Shown here piece after piece: positions 1 to 10,748 of a DNA stretch of 64,000 nucleotides. The stretch is taken from assembly GCA_020064725.1 (NCBI GenBank), contig JAGTWJ010000007.1, positions 1,302,001 to 1,366,000 on the forward strand. The letters are read 5' to 3'. How positions within the stretch are numbered: position 1 is the stretch's first letter; the number at the start of each line of letters is the position of its first letter. The DNA comes from Drechslerella dactyloides. Its lineage: Eukaryota; Ascomycota; Orbiliomycetes; Orbiliales; Orbiliaceae. Position numbers and translations under genes: made by a program. Under the pieces are notes generated by a model. It did no database searches. It was not told the DNA's origin and saw only the letters and a program-made list of their open reading frames with translations.

Positions 1-2484
1 TCTGCAAGAGCAGATTCGAACGAAGGTTCCGCTGTGGGCCCGTCGCATGTCGGTGGTTAACGGGGATCTCGGCCAGCAGGCGGATGTAGCACGGTTGCTC
101 CTATACCAAAAATTAGCAGATTATACGGCAGAAGGAACAGCTGGTAATAAAGCTTACTTCATCCACGCTCTCGTGCCGCATCAGCGCGCCCCGGGAGATC
201 AGCCAGCTCATGTACTTGCCCGGTGCGAAATGCTTCGACCGAACCAACTCAGATATGAGCAGATACACATGCTTCTTACACCGTCTACCGCCAGTAGTCA
301 CCAATAAGAACTCATGAATCGGAGGCTGTATCTGCACGCCCAGTCGCGAGATCCGCCTCAGCAGCCTGACCGCGAAATAAAGCCGCTGCAAGCCTACGCG
401 CAGGGATGTGACAGCCCACTCGCACAGTGCTTTGATAGTCTGCGGGTAGTCGTTCGAGAGACTCAAGAACCCATCCGTGACATCCTCGATATCATAAGGC
501 GCGCGGATACTATCGAGAAAGTCGATCGTGGCTTTTCGCGGCGACACTATGCCCGCACCGACTTTGGTGACACTATTGCTATCGAGGTTGCGGTTCCTAG
601 CGGCAATGTTTTCGATGCAGGCTTTGATGGCAGGGTCGGTCGTGTCCACGCAGGCGAGCAGCGGCGGCTTGTTCGTCGGCCAACTCTTCGGATTCACGAA
701 AGCTTGTCGGTGGTGCAGCAGCAGGCGCTACCCAGTATATATATTGTTAGAATCATGCAGTGTAATGGTATGTTAACGTGTGGTGCAGGCATGCTTACCG
801 TTACGTGCCCGGATAGCCGGTGCAACAGCGGCTCGCAGAGGTCCGGCTCGCTAGATTTTGTGATCTGTCCTCCGTCAGCACGGCTCCAGTATCTACCCGT
901 CGCGAAGCTGCATACCTGTGTAACCTTGCCGAGCAGGGCGTCGACCAGCCGCCGACAGAACTTGCGACTCGAGGTGAGATGCGCCCACTCTGCTCGAAGA
1001 ATGAGCATCACGAGCGGCAAACGATCCAAAGAGCACACTTCCAGAAGGTTCATATACCATTCCAAGAAGAGGGTCTTATCCATCAAGCCTTCGGAATACA
1101 GGTGTGACATCAGGCGTAGCCTAGCGAGCGGGAAGTTAGCGAAGCATTCATATTATCGAGAGCGTATGTTGCTTACACGTATGTCATCCGGACCTTCCAA
1201 ACCGGCTTATCGGGGGGCGGCTCCTTTGTGCACTCTGCCATGGCTCTTTCAACGTATTGTATTATACCCTGGGTCCACTCGCGCAGCCACTTAGCCTCGT
1301 TGCCGACAGCCAACGACCCCGCGCCCTTACGCTTCAGCGTCCGCAGTTCGTTCGCACCGACGCAGCGGACGTACCAGAGCGCACGTAGCAGCGGGATACT
1401 CTTAGCTGTGCATTCCTCCAGCAACTCCTTCCCCCGCAGTCCCAATGGAATCATCCTAGATAACTTGCGAAGGGGGATAGTCGAGTTGGCGAGGTCGCGC
1501 AGCCACATCTCCTTCTTTTGGCCGGGGAACGTGACTCGAGGAGGGAACTTGAAGGTAGGCGTGGTGGTGATCTTGTTGAAATGGAGGCGCTTCTCAAGGA
1601 CCGTGGCGAACATTGAGGAGACCACCTCGACGCCAACGGTCTTCTTGATCAATGGGGCCAGGAGGTTCTTTGCGGAGCCTTGCTCTCCTGGGTGCATTTT
1701 GTCGGAGAAGCCGGTCCGCGCGGCGTGCTCGGTGACATGGTCTTCCGCGTGATTGCCTTTCCATGGGAAAAAGTCCGGGTATTCTGCGAAAAGCGCGATT
1801 AGCAGGTGATATCGAATGAAATGCCGAGCGTGCGTATATACTTGGGTCTTTCAGATCTTTGCCGGTGTTATCTCTAAATGGATACGAATGTATTCCCTGC
1901 GGCGGTTCGATGTTATACGATTTGAGCTTGTCCTTCGATTGGAGTTGCGTAGTGGGCGGCGGCACCACCACCTTCTGCCGAGTCGACCGCTTCGGCCGAC
2001 GGTTCGGCTGTGGGATAGTCCTGAGATCGATGGGCTGGCTGTTGAAGGATATGAGAAACGGCACCATCCCGTTCTGCTGCTGCTGCGCAGTCGTCGGGAA
2101 CGGGAAGGTGTATCGTGGTTTCCGACGGGAGTTGCTCACGTCGAGCGGGCCTTTTTGCGGCATGGTCGGTGGGAAAGACTCTTGCGCGGCGGATCGCAAG
2201 ACGCTGGGCGACGCCGCCGACGACTTGACTGCCGAACCGCTATGGCCTCGGCCGCGGGAGGTCGGTGTAGGGAGCGTAGGGGAGGTGAGGTCGATGACTC
2301 CGGTGGACTTTGAGGATTGGCGCGAGTGCGAGTGCGAGACTCGGCTGCCGGATTGTGACGACGTTGGCGTCGAGGCATGCGAGCCCGAGCCGGGAATGAC
2401 GAGGGGGCCTGGCGTCGTGCCGGAGAGCGGCTGGCTGGGGCGCCTGCCGCCTCGCTGCTGGCGAGGTTTGGCGACTGTGCTCAT
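1..2484 (-). CDS. srb8: Mediator of RNA polymerase II transcription subunit 12 (Srb8/Med12), N-terminal part, truncated by window edge
   Basis: Med12/Srb8 is the largest scaffold of the CDK8 kinase module of Mediator and acts in the nucleus to restrain core Mediator. Exons read on the minus strand are 2484-1842, 1783-1177, 1120-799, 727-158 and 100 to beyond position 1, giving about 747 residues so far. Every junction has GT..AG and keeps frame. The N-terminus is Ser/Pro/Gln-rich and disordered. The Med12 domain follows across the first intron: a YPDFFPWKGNHAEDHV block, then FPPRVTFPGQKKEMWLRDLANSTIPLRKLSR and CVGANELRTLKRKG-like blocks (seen around 1250-1560). Later exons carry MTYVLRLMSHLYSEG and FVNPKSW, both typical of fungal Srb8. 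The start ATG at 2484 has a G at -3. The protein is normally about 1,500 residues or more, so roughly half is missing to the left. Family assignment is secure; the last intron (157-101) is the least certain. Confidence 0.9.
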
Positions 2485-3146
2485 TGCGGTGGAATGTACG
2501 GCTCAGTGATGGTATGACGGGTGTATATAGAGTGGAGATAGGTCGTGAGGATCGTGTCCTGTGGAGTGAGAATGCACCAGCAGCGTCAGCGGATGTCTCC
2601 CCCGAGCGGCGATGTCGAGAGCGTCGATGACAGGCAGCCTGGGATCCTACGGGACCGACCTGCGACGGTGTTTCGTCCGTCCGTCGCGTTTATTGCCACG
2701 GGGATGCGACAGCCTTGAGTGACAGGCAGGACAGGAGCGGCATCGCGGAGGGGAGTCGAGGGCGGCCTGGCGGTGCCGACGGTCGTGAGAAGCCAGCCGG
2801 CCAGTCGATAGCCGGTCTCCGAGGCAGTTATCTCGAAGCCGGGCGGCAAGATAGCAGCGGTTGATGTTGGTCGGATGGATGTGGTTGGCGGGCTGGCCGG
2901 CGGACCTGGCTGGCCCAAATCGTTAGCGGCATCCCTACGGCGTGCAGGGAGGGCTGTTTCGCATCCTGGCCTCCCGGACGTCAGCTGTCGGCGCCCCGTT
3001 CTGTTCGACCACCACCGGGGCTAAATCCATCAGTTTGAATTCACCCGTCGAGAACACGAACGGTGTCCTTCTTCTCCCGACACATCGCGACAGCATTGCA
3101 CAGAAGCCAGTACCGTACCATACAAGCCAACACCGTCAATCGCATC
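2485..3146. promoter_or_regulatory. Divergent intergenic region between srb8 and the Asterix gene
   Basis: This 662-nt stretch separates two genes transcribed away from each other, so it must hold both promoters. It is GC-rich in its middle. Open frames here (for example the minus-strand frame 2918-2586) have proline/threonine-rich composition with no recognisable motif, and I do not call them genes. No clear TATA box was identified. Confidence 0.5.
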
Positions 3147-4157
3147 ATGGCGTCAAAGAAGGATATGCGGCGGCCAGACCTCAGTAGGCCCTCCCCCCTC
3201 TCGCCGCCGACAGACGACAGCAGACGGGCTGGCTAACACCGTTGACGTCACCTCCAGTCATGCCCTACCAGGCTCCTCCTCCGCCTGATCCCGAGAGTAA
3301 GCATTGCGTCCGCGCGACTTGCTGCATCTGCGGATCGCTAACTGCTGCATTCCATTGCCGTCCGTGTAGCATCGGCCGACATCAGCTGTACGCAAACCGC
3401 CCCGGTGGGACCATGATCGGGAAGGAAATGAAGACTCCGGGGGACGAGATTGATTGTGGTGACTGACGCGCCTTCGGTCATGCAGCGACGATGGCTACGA
3501 CATTGCCGATGGCCGCTGTGAGTTCCGGGTCCACTGGAGGCGTGTCATTCTCTATTTATGCCACTGCTGCGATACTAACGGATATCATGTGGTGTCGCTC
3601 GATAGATGTTCCTCCGAAACAAGTACGTCCGACTGGCCAGATATCATCTTGATTCCCCTCACGTTTGAACTACGATATCCTAATGGGCAATTTCACACCC
3701 GTTTAGGACACTTGCGTGGTAAGCAGCTAGCTAGCTACACAATGGATTCACGAGACGTTAAAATTGCGGCTGACCGTTTCGACGCTAGGGCCTCGATGTC
3801 GTTCGCAGTCCAGACCTGGCTGTCAGAGACCCCGGCCATGAAGGCCTCTGGGAAACAGCCAGCCTTCTTCAGCATCGTTTTCGCAGGTAAGCATCCGATT
3901 CTATGTGCTTCCAGACGATTCGCAGCTGTAGTCTTCCTACGGCCAGCTTTGGTTTTGAGCTAACTTGCGCTGGATAGCTGTTTCCATCGTCGTGGTGAGT
4001 ACACGCTACCCGTGGAGGGACACTTATGCATGCATGCACGTCAGGACAGAGATAGCTGATGCAGAAGTGCGGTGGTTTTCACCAGTCGTACATGCCGGCG
4101 GCTGCGAGGCTCCCTGCCGCGCCCACAGGAGCCCCAGCGCCTCAGCCGGCCCAGTAA
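3147..4157 (+). CDS. Asterix/WDR83OS (UPF0139) family small ER membrane protein, nine exons
   Basis: The reconstructed protein is 113 residues and matches the UPF0139/Asterix family, whose animal member forms the ER PAT complex that chaperones polytopic membrane proteins. Exons are 3147-3183, 3258-3296, 3370-3387, 3486-3517, 3606-3622, 3707-3718, 3789-3886, 3978-3994 and 4086-4157. The product begins MASKKDMRRPDLIMPYQAP, continues with the family signature DISSTMATTLPMAAMFLRNK, then FAVQTWLSETPA and a hydrophobic stretch ending in VVSYMP, with an Ala/Pro tail. Four exons are only 18, 17, 12 and 17 nt. Including the 18-nt exon restores the family's D-x-S-S-T motif, and the 12-nt exon restores the TLAW segment, which argues that both are real. 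Introns are 70-98 nt with CTAAC-like branch sites. No conventional single open frame reveals this gene, so it would be easy to miss. The family call is strong; exact microexon borders need cDNA. Confidence 0.85.
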
Positions 4158-5692
4158 CCATCTCCAGTCACTGTGCGTCGGACATTATCTGGAGGTGGTG
4201 GGGTCATCATAAAGGAGGATGCGATGTTACAATCGACGGATTTGAGAATGGTGTATTATATATGACGGCCGTCTGGCTCGCGAGACCAGTGCTATATCTG
4301 ATGGCGAATGCGATATTATATCATCCGCTATATAGGAGTACATGCGTAGTTCGCTCCCATCACAAGTGGTGTCCCTGGTCTACCACACGAGAAGCTCGCT
4401 TCTCACCGGCACTCGATCGAACGAGGGCTCCTAGGATCCTTTGTACTCACGATGTAGCTATAGCTACCTGCCTTATCAGGGCCATCCCGCGATAGCTGCA
4501 GCGGACTCCGGCCCGTCATAATGACGGCAAGCCGCGCTTTTCCAACTGACACGTCGCAAACGAGCTCTCGTGCGTAGGATTGTGCTCCGCTCGTCGGCTG
4601 AACGAGGCCAAAACGGTCGTTTGGCCGATGCGGACGCAAAATAACATGCTCGATCCCCTCCCCTCGTGGGCGAGAGGGTTGGTGGCCGGCTCCCGCTAAG
4701 GGCGAGCGAATCGATCGAAGCACTGCCTGCGGCTAGGCCAGGTCCGTCCTACGGCCTGGCCCAGCTCAGCTTTCCCGCGTCCGCCTACGTAGCAGCGGGT
4801 GTATCAGAAAATGCCTCGAAGTGCTAGCCCGGATCCGAGGGCGGGCTGACGAGAAACTGGCGCAGCGACTGTGCTGATCGAGGCGCCGCCGGGGCGTGGA
4901 GGTTGGTGCTCGGTTTGTCTGTGGTTTGCGGTTTGCGGTTTGCGGCCAAAGGGCAATAAATAAGCTTCCGGCCCCTCTTCGCTCGCCTCCCCTTCCTTTT
5001 CTTTCCTTCCTTCCTCTCTCCCATCACCATCGCTACGCTACGCTCCGCTGTTTTCTGCTCGACCGCCCGCCTCCAGGCACATCTCCGCTCTTCCGCGTGT
5101 TCTGCTTTCCTCTCTCCCGTCCTCGCTCTCGTCCAGCTCCGGTTTTCGTATCTCCGTTCTAGCCAGAAGCACCAGCCTGCTCTCATCTGCGAACAAGGTC
5201 AGTCGAACGCCGGAATCTCCACTCCCAACACCCCCAGGCCACGCGACTACACCCCCGTCAACCAGCAGCATGCACCCAGACACCGTAGCTATCCGTCCGG
5301 TGCTCGCATGTCGATGATGACATCGGCACTTCGGCTGGGGAGAGCATCCAGCCAGTTGGTCACCGAGCTAGGGCCCGAGGGTGCCTCCACTCCCGAAAGC
5401 TGCTTTTTTGCCTCCGCCGGTGCTAGCCTGCGCTGATTCATTCTTCCCCTGTTGCCCTTGCACTGCCTTCCCGCTTCTCCGCCACCACTTTGTCACCCTG
5501 GCTTCTGCTTTGCCACCATCTATCCCTCCTATAAAAACCATCGTCACTCCTCCGCTTTATTTTCCCTACAGCTTTCAACATCAGACCTCCGCTGACCTCT
5601 CCGGGAGACAGACAGCCGATCAGAATCCTCCTCTCTTTGCACTCAACAAACCCCGAAACCTTTCTCCAGGTCACCAGGAACAAAAGCAGTTT
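4158..5692. promoter_or_regulatory. Intergenic region and pyrimidine-rich leader upstream of sui1
   Basis: No gene is supported between the Asterix stop and the sui1 start. The right half (about 4975-5170 and 5400-5600) is strongly C/T-rich on the plus strand, a common feature of highly expressed fungal promoters and 5' leaders. A leader intron is possible because GTCAGT occurs at 5199 and a CTCCAG acceptor-like site near 5669, but I cannot confirm it. Confidence 0.45.
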
Positions 5693-6149
5693 ATGTCCCT
5701 CGACAACCTTAAAACCTTCGATCCTTTCGCAGATACCGGCGGTGAGGAAGACTCATCAGCTGCGGCCAACATACACATACGTATCCAGCGTAAGCCTACA
5801 AATTCTTCCTCCATAGCTTTGATACCACCAGCCAGTGTACTAACAAAGGACTGCAGAACGTAATGGTCGTAAAACTCTGACCACCGTCCAAGGTCTTCCC
5901 AAGGAATATGACCCTAAACGTATCTTGAAGGTTCTCAAGAAAGAATTCGGTAAGCTTTTCTTTGAACACTTTTACGTCGTGACTCATGGCTAACAACATC
6001 CTTTCACAGCAACCAATGGTAACATTGTCCAAGACAGTGAACTCGGCGAAGTGATCCAATTCCAAGGCGATCAACGCAGCAAAATCTCCGACTTCATCAT
6101 CAAGGAACTTGGTGTCTCCAAGCAAGCCATCAAGCTCCACGGCTTCTAA
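5693..6149 (+). CDS. sui1: Translation initiation factor eIF1 (SUI1)
   Basis: eIF1 binds the 40S ribosomal subunit near the P site and enforces stringent AUG selection. Exons 5693-5789, 5857-5949 and 6010-6149 join to 109 residues, the usual eIF1 length. The N-terminus MSLDNLKTFDPFAD and the core IHIRIQQRNGRKTLTTVQGL, followed by the KEYDPKRILKVLKKEF segment and the C-terminal GVSKQAIKLHGF, are diagnostic. Introns are 67 and 60 nt with CTAAC branch sites (for example before 5856). The start codon sits in a poor context with T at -3, unlike almost all other genes here; this fits the known autoregulation of eIF1 through weak initiation context. No upstream in-frame ATG gives a better N-terminus. 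Confidence 0.96.
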
Positions 6150-8285
6150 ATCCATGCAAGCTTCCGCCCGTTGAGAAAAACCCACGCACGGCCTATTTAC
6201 ATCCCTTCAATCCTCTATCAACCGAAGAAAACCAGCCGCCTCATGTTGTGCGACATCTCGGTGATTTCCCAATAACCTAGCCCTCGCGTCTCCGACTCGT
6301 TATGACAAGCTCTTGATCCACCGTTTTGTTCCTCTACCACAAATTCCTCAAACAATCCACGTTTGAAGATCGAGTAACTTCCGCATCATAATCCGGCTGC
6401 TCGTTGTTTCTTCTCATCAAGGTTCTTGCTTCCAGAACAGGGTTTCCTTTTTTGATGCATATTTGCTGTGCAGGCCAGGTCCCTATTTTATGATACCCTG
6501 GGATTAAATTCGTCTATTTCCTTTACTGTTGTTTCTCTCATCGGCTTTTGGAGCTTCGTTCACGGGTTTACATGCTGGGTGTCTGCTGATCGATCACGAC
6601 TTGTCTTTTTTGTCTGCAATCCACCGTCGCTAAGAGAGGCGTGGATGCTGAATATAATTATCCTTCTTGTTTAACAAAACGCCTGCATCGGAACCTTTCT
6701 ACCATACATCAGTACCGGTAGACGGTAGTATACTGCGGGCGTTTTTTGTAAGCGGAGCAGAGCAGATTGATCTTCTAGATTATTCTCCTTCCTCTTCTTC
6801 TTCTACGTTCGTTCTTTTTCCTTCTTTGACGATATCTTGTTTGTTTCTATTTTTCCGTCATTCGCTTGTTTATTCGGCTGGAATGGAGGATCGGGATAGA
6901 CAGACGATCATTAGAATGGAAGAGACTATTTCGATGTGTACTACCTTGTCCCACGTAGCCGTCCGCGTCCGTGAACTCTGTGACTGTGCATGGTCTTAGC
7001 TTAGGCGAGGTGAGATTTGTACGCGTGCGTCTATCGCCATGTTACGCTGCGGCGAGGAAGGGTCCGGTTTACGAGACCATGCTTGTTCTTCGCGTTAGCT
7101 ACGTTAGCACAGGCCGGGATATCCGATGTTCTTGGCCCCATGCATGGCCAGTCGCGTGATTGTAAGACAATTTTTTGACTTTGGATTCTAGTAGCTATAG
7201 CTTGAAGTCAGGGATAATTGATGCAGGGTCACGACTCGACTCTAATGCGCTAGTGTTGATCTCAACGCCACGTATGCAGCCAGCTGTACATACGTGAAGC
7301 TTAGGGCTATTAGGTACTATACTAGTAGATGTTGATTGCAGTCGAGCTAAATTACATTGCTCGGACGCCGCGTCTCGGATTAGAGTGAAGGACGGACGGC
7401 CGCGCCGGCGCCCGACCACCAAAACGGCCGGCTGCGGAGGCGTAATCTCACATCCGTCTGGCACCTATCTGAGACCAGTCTCGTATGAATATATTCTAGA
7501 CCAGGTTACGTACTGAGAACTAGCGGACGCCTTGGGTATAATAGAATGCTAATAAACTAATATCATAGTCAATTGCCCCCGCACTGGATCACACTAGTGG
7601 ATTCGATTCGAATTCGCGAATCAGCTACAAGCTATTGATAACGGACTAAGCAGACTAAGTAATGTTATAAACCCTGGAACTCGAATTTAAAAGCGAGACC
7701 GCATGCGTGTATATATGCATGCGGATCTCGAGGAAGGATATATATAAGTATCGATCGATGTCATAAGAACAGGGTAATACAGGCTATCCACAAAAACCAA
7801 ACAGGATATTCAAAAAAGTTCGTTAGAATATATAATCAAGAAAAGAGAATACAGGAGGTAAGGTTTTTTTTCTACAGAATTCTAAGCAACAGCAACCTCC
7901 GGGCATCCTATCCAAAACGAGTCCTATACCGTATACTTCCACGGATATGTGCGCCGCACTCCTCCGCCTCCGCTGCCAACTCCACCATTCACCGCCGTTT
8001 ATACGTACGCACGCACTGGCCATTGTGTAAAAAGGGTACGAGAAGAATAGTAAAGAATTTAAAACGCAACGTACACGGAAAACGCCGTGAAACGCAATCA
8101 TGATAAATATAAATATAAGTGACCTTGCATGCAAGTCAAGTCAAGGTAAACCTACCCATCGGCTTCAATTTCATCGGGACGGTGATATTATATCTCAGTC
8201 TCACCTTACCGTTAGTTCGTTCGCTCATTCGCAGCCGGCGGACGGACGGATCCCATCGAGATAAGAGCTAGTGCCCAGAATCGGG
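6150..8285. other. Intergenic region between sui1 and the otubain gene (convergent)
   Basis: The first 850 nt are T-rich on the plus strand, with runs of CTTCTT and TTTT, as expected for the sui1 3' UTR and terminator zone. The rest is AT-rich, with scattered restriction-like palindromes (for example ATCGATCGATG near 7752). Short open frames at 6468-6999 and 7195-7464 have no recognisable motif. I see no gene. Confidence 0.4.
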
Positions 8286-10748
8286 CTAACATGAAAGTTG
8301 GTACGGATACTGAAAAGGGTACGGGGAGTCAGGAGTCCAAACCTGCGGTTGGAAGTTGTAATTCTGATAGTGACTGTTATTATAGTGCGTGAACTGCATT
8401 CTCCGCTCGTTTTCCTCCTCTTGCGCTGCCAGCTGCGCCTCGTACGGTTCGAGGTCGACGAGTCGCGCGGCGCCCAGTTGCACCATCGCCGTCGGCAAGC
8501 CTGACGAACACTGGGGGATCTCGTCGACCAGGAGTGGTGTTGGGGTGCAGTCTTCGTTGGGAATGACGACGTTTGGGTCCACTAGTTCCGCTAGGGTGAT
8601 GGTGTTCGCGGGGTCTGAGTAGCGGGGTATGAAGCTCATTTGGGGCGGCTTGTTTTCGGTATCGTAATAGTCGTTGCAGGTGCACGCACCGTACCAGCTT
8701 GTGGAGCCGTCGTTGTAGCGGAAGGGATTGCAGGGAATGCAGTTGGGGACCACGGGGGCCGCGTTCAGGTTGTACCATGGCTTCATCTCGGTGTCCTGTT
8801 TGCCGGGAGGCGGGGTGCAGAACCAGGTTGGTGGCGTCGAGTCGGGGACAGCGGTCTTTCGCTGGCGTTTGAGGTTTCGTGGGGCGGCTTTCTGCTTGTC
8901 AGCCATGTTGAATCGTTGGCCGAGCATCATGGAGACTTGGACTGCGGGTTCTTTGCCCTTGGAGGAGGTGGGCAGCGCGGTGGGGGCGAGGTCGCCGTTC
9001 TTGTATATGAGATCGTAGTGACCCGGGCGATACAGAAGACGGAGGGTAGGACGATCGTTGCCGGTGGTTTTGAGAGTGGTGACGACACTGTTGGACTCAT
9101 CTTCGAATCTGTGGACGTTGACCTCATCGCCGACGCTGCGGTCAAGGTAGGAGATCTCGACGGCAAATCCGGCAGGGATAAACAGGAGGTCGATGAGGGC
9201 TTTGACGGCGATGTGGTCGATCTGAACGCCGAAAGGCTCTACGACTGTGGAACAGAAATCCAGGATTGAAGTCTCGATGAAAGGTTGGTAGGCATCCGGG
9301 TTGAGTTTGAGGAAGCCTGAAGTCAAGAGCTAAACAGTGCATGTTAGATATACGCGCATATCAAGACCTATACGAGAGTGGAAAATGCTAGCCCTACCCG
9401 AAGATGCGTGACAATGCCGTTGCTCTTATCCTCCGTATTGAATGTCGCGAGCAAGGGCTTATCGTCGTAAGGGTTATCTAGGACCGATGCCTCCTGGATA
9501 ATCGTCAAGAGCTGTATTGTCTCGTCGACAAAGTCCTCGTACAGGTATTCGGACATGCCGACATCGTCCATAAGGCTGTTCATGGACTTGATGCGCGCCA
9601 TCTCGTGCTCGATGACTTCGGGATCTCCAGTGCGAAGCAGGAGCTCAAAGTAGCCAAAGGCAAGAGCTCTCCAGCCGCAATTCCCGTCACCTTTGACGGG
9701 ACGGTAGTTGGAGTACTTGGGTGCCAATGCCTACGAAAGCCGTCAGCACTGGTTCCAAATTACAACATTCGAGGTATAGATACTCACAGCCGTCTTTTTG
9801 ACATACGTAGGGTCCGCTCCTGCGTATTCATCTTGCAAAATATGACTCGACTGCAGGTCTCCAACAAGAGGCCCCTGTGACACCGCACGATCGTATATTA
9901 GACTTCATGTTCGAAATGTATCTGACGAGAGAACAGTTACAAATACTTACTCTGACCTCAGGCTGATATGCCTGTGACAGCCTCTCGAGATCCGCCAGCT
10001 CCTGTGCGCTCTTCATCTCGGCTCTACCCACGCTCTGGCTCGCACTCTCTCCCTCGTCTTCGAAGTCAAGGTCGTCGTAAATGATGTCGTCGCCAGGCAT
10101 TATGATAGGAAGGCCTAGTATATCCCTTGACCAGTCGAAAACTTCTAACGCAGGTCCAACTGTTTTTACCACGTGGTCGTATCCACCCGTATAGTCGAGC
10201 GAGAACGGATAAAGATGCGAGTGCGTTATGTTGAACTGCTCGATAGGCGCGGCGTTTCTATTGTAAGCCCAAGGTTCGTCGTAGTAGTCACCGTTCTCGT
10301 CGCACTGATTGATCACGTTAGCGATATATATGTCTTCGGGTGTTGCTGGAGGCCCTGGGGGCGAGATCAGTCGCGGAGGAGGCGGAGGCAGTTGTGCCTG
10401 TGCTATGGCGACTTCGAGCCACTGATCACGATCTAGCCGGAGCTCCCATGGTAGCGGGAAGTGGAGCCCTGCGGCCTCGCCAGCTAGGAGTACATCTGGA
10501 AGTACATGTGGATTCTCAAAAGAAGATAGTGCTACATTTTCAACAACTTTCTTGGGTTTGGGCTCTTCATCCTCTATCTCTGGTTCTATCTCCGGAAACC
10601 ACGCTAAGTCTAGGGAAATGCAGTCGTCTTCGGGTGACGAGGGCTCATCCAAAGGAGACGAGGGGACGGAAGGCATTTGCAATGACTGGCTGGCGTCCTC
10701 CTCAGAAGAGGATGGCGCCATGTCCACAGGAGAGGAATACGGCTGCAT
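8286..10748 (-). CDS. Otubain-like deubiquitinase (peptidase C65, OTU fold) with long acidic N-terminal extension
   Basis: Exons on the minus strand are 10748-9951, 9874-9788, 9730-9398 and 9329-8286, giving 753 residues; all junctions are in frame. Otubains hydrolyse ubiquitin linkages. The catalytic cysteine lies in GDGNCGWRALAFGYFELL (Cys about 313, preceded by Asp310), and the catalytic histidine in LLYRPGHYDLIYK (His about 510). Between them are the family segments SILDFCSTVVEPFGVQIDHI and AVEISYLDRS. The N-terminal 260 residues are acidic and Ser/Pro-rich with no motif I recognise. The C-terminal 240 residues are Pro/Asn/Tyr-rich and look disordered. The start ATG has A at -3. The domain call is secure; substrate linkage preference cannot be told, and a small extra intron near the 3' end (about 8300-8340) is possible. 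Confidence 0.9.
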
